Source: Candidatus Nomurabacteria bacterium RIFCSPLOWO2_01_FULL_39_17 (GTDB taxonomy: Bacteria; Patescibacteriota; Minisyncoccia; Phycocordibacterales; UBA9973). Taken from it: DNA of 29,209 nt. The notes beneath the pieces are model-generated. The model was given only the letters and a program-made list of their open reading frames with translations, did not search any database and was not told the DNA's origin. The stretch is taken from assembly GCA_001785805.1 (NCBI GenBank), contig MFUU01000009.1:1-29209 (forward strand), read 5' to 3'. Of this stretch, positions 29,118-29,209 are shown in pieces. The position numbers and the translations under genes are program-made. Positions within the stretch are counted from its first letter, which is position 1. The number at the start of each line of letters is the position of its first letter.

Positions 29118-29209
29118 ATGTCAGATTCATTTCCAATGCGAATAAACAAATATTTAGCTCTGAAGAAAATCTCTACTCGTAGGGGTGCCGATGAACTGGT
29201 AAAAAATAA
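29118..29209 (+). CDS. S4-domain pseudouridine synthase, RluB/RsuA type (partial)
   Basis: Only the first 30 codons are in the window; the frame is open at the edge. MRINKYLALKKISTRRGADE is the start of the S4 RNA-binding domain of RluB/RsuA-type synthases. The ATG at 29118 is 4 bases after the tRNA CCA; a second ATG at 29136 (MRINKY) is also possible. The catalytic domain is not visible, so the exact member is unknown. Confidence 0.8.
   Translation, partial: MSDSFPMRINKYLALKKISTRRGADELVKN

Noticed and set aside
1..29209. Recoding of TGA as glycine, as in Gracilibacteria
   Set aside because: tnpA ends at TGA and no conserved gene has an in-frame TGA, so the standard bacterial code fits.
1..29209. 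CRISPR array or known defence system
   Set aside because: No regularly spaced direct repeats were seen, and no cas, restriction or toxin-antitoxin genes; the repeats present are palindromes, not spaced arrays.

Overview
The window looks like a piece of a small, AT-rich genome from the Patescibacteria (Candidate Phyla Radiation), most likely a Parcubacteria/Paceibacteria-type lineage. The reasons are tightly packed short genes with few Shine-Dalgarno sites, many promoters whose -10 box lies only 6-8 bases before the ATG, small DUF5652, DUF1003, SIMPL and GIY-YIG proteins, a zinc-ribbon repeat protein of a type I know from these bacteria, and rplK not followed by rplA. The genetic code appears standard: TAA and TGA both end genes and no conserved gene needs TGA as a sense codon. 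The lineage call rests on recognition, not on a tree.

Layout. 1-1100: no recognised gene in the first 213 bases, then a GC-rich gene of unknown function with a near-perfect promoter, a structured 5' leader, a strong Shine-Dalgarno and a clean terminator. 1097-3631: pyrD, pyrE and pyrF on the minus strand (UMP synthesis). 3703-4239: a charged hypothetical protein. 4351-7435: the str operon rpsL-rpsG-fusA without tuf. 7516-8412: a site-2 protease divergent from rpmB. 8413-9592: a rearranged accessory patch with a REP-associated transposase between REP palindromes, flanked by leftover 3' ends of a DEAD-box helicase gene and of a second rpmB. 9594-10685 and beyond: the intact helicase. 10882-13095: thyA, folA, a MazG-like pyrophosphohydrolase and dCMP deaminase, a dTMP/folate module. 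13136-15767: secE, nusG, rplK, a queuosine-precursor transporter and an orphan CofE-like ligase. 15887-19871: SIMPL protein, FKBP isomerase, murB, DUF1003 protein, tsaC and a small membrane protein. 19877-20574: tRNA-His, tRNA-Leu and rplS. 20627-22336: one zinc-ribbon gene broken by a single in-frame TAA. 22344-22660: a GIY-YIG gene between short inverted repeats. 22699-23672: an RluD-type synthase divergent from tRNA-Val and tRNA-Arg. 23675-26146: pilM-pilN-pilO and an unknown membrane protein. 26196-27222: tRNA-binding OB protein, ruvX and DUF5652. 27235-29209: tRNA-Ser, a hypothetical protein, pcm, a membrane protein, tRNA-Arg(GCG) and the start of an RluB/RsuA-type pseudouridine synthase.

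The core genes cover translation, pyrimidine and thymidylate synthesis, cell-wall building, RNA modification and type IV pilus assembly. The most unusual theme is a set of palindromic elements sitting inside otherwise intact protein genes: 23-bp REP-like palindromes in pyrD and tnpA, a 34-bp one in pyrF, and 66-68-bp ones in tsaC and rluD, each keeping the reading frame. A second theme is expression without leaders: at least six genes have exactly 6 bases between a -10 box and the ATG, and two genes start 4 bases after the CCA end of a tRNA, so tRNA processing itself would create a nearly leaderless mRNA.
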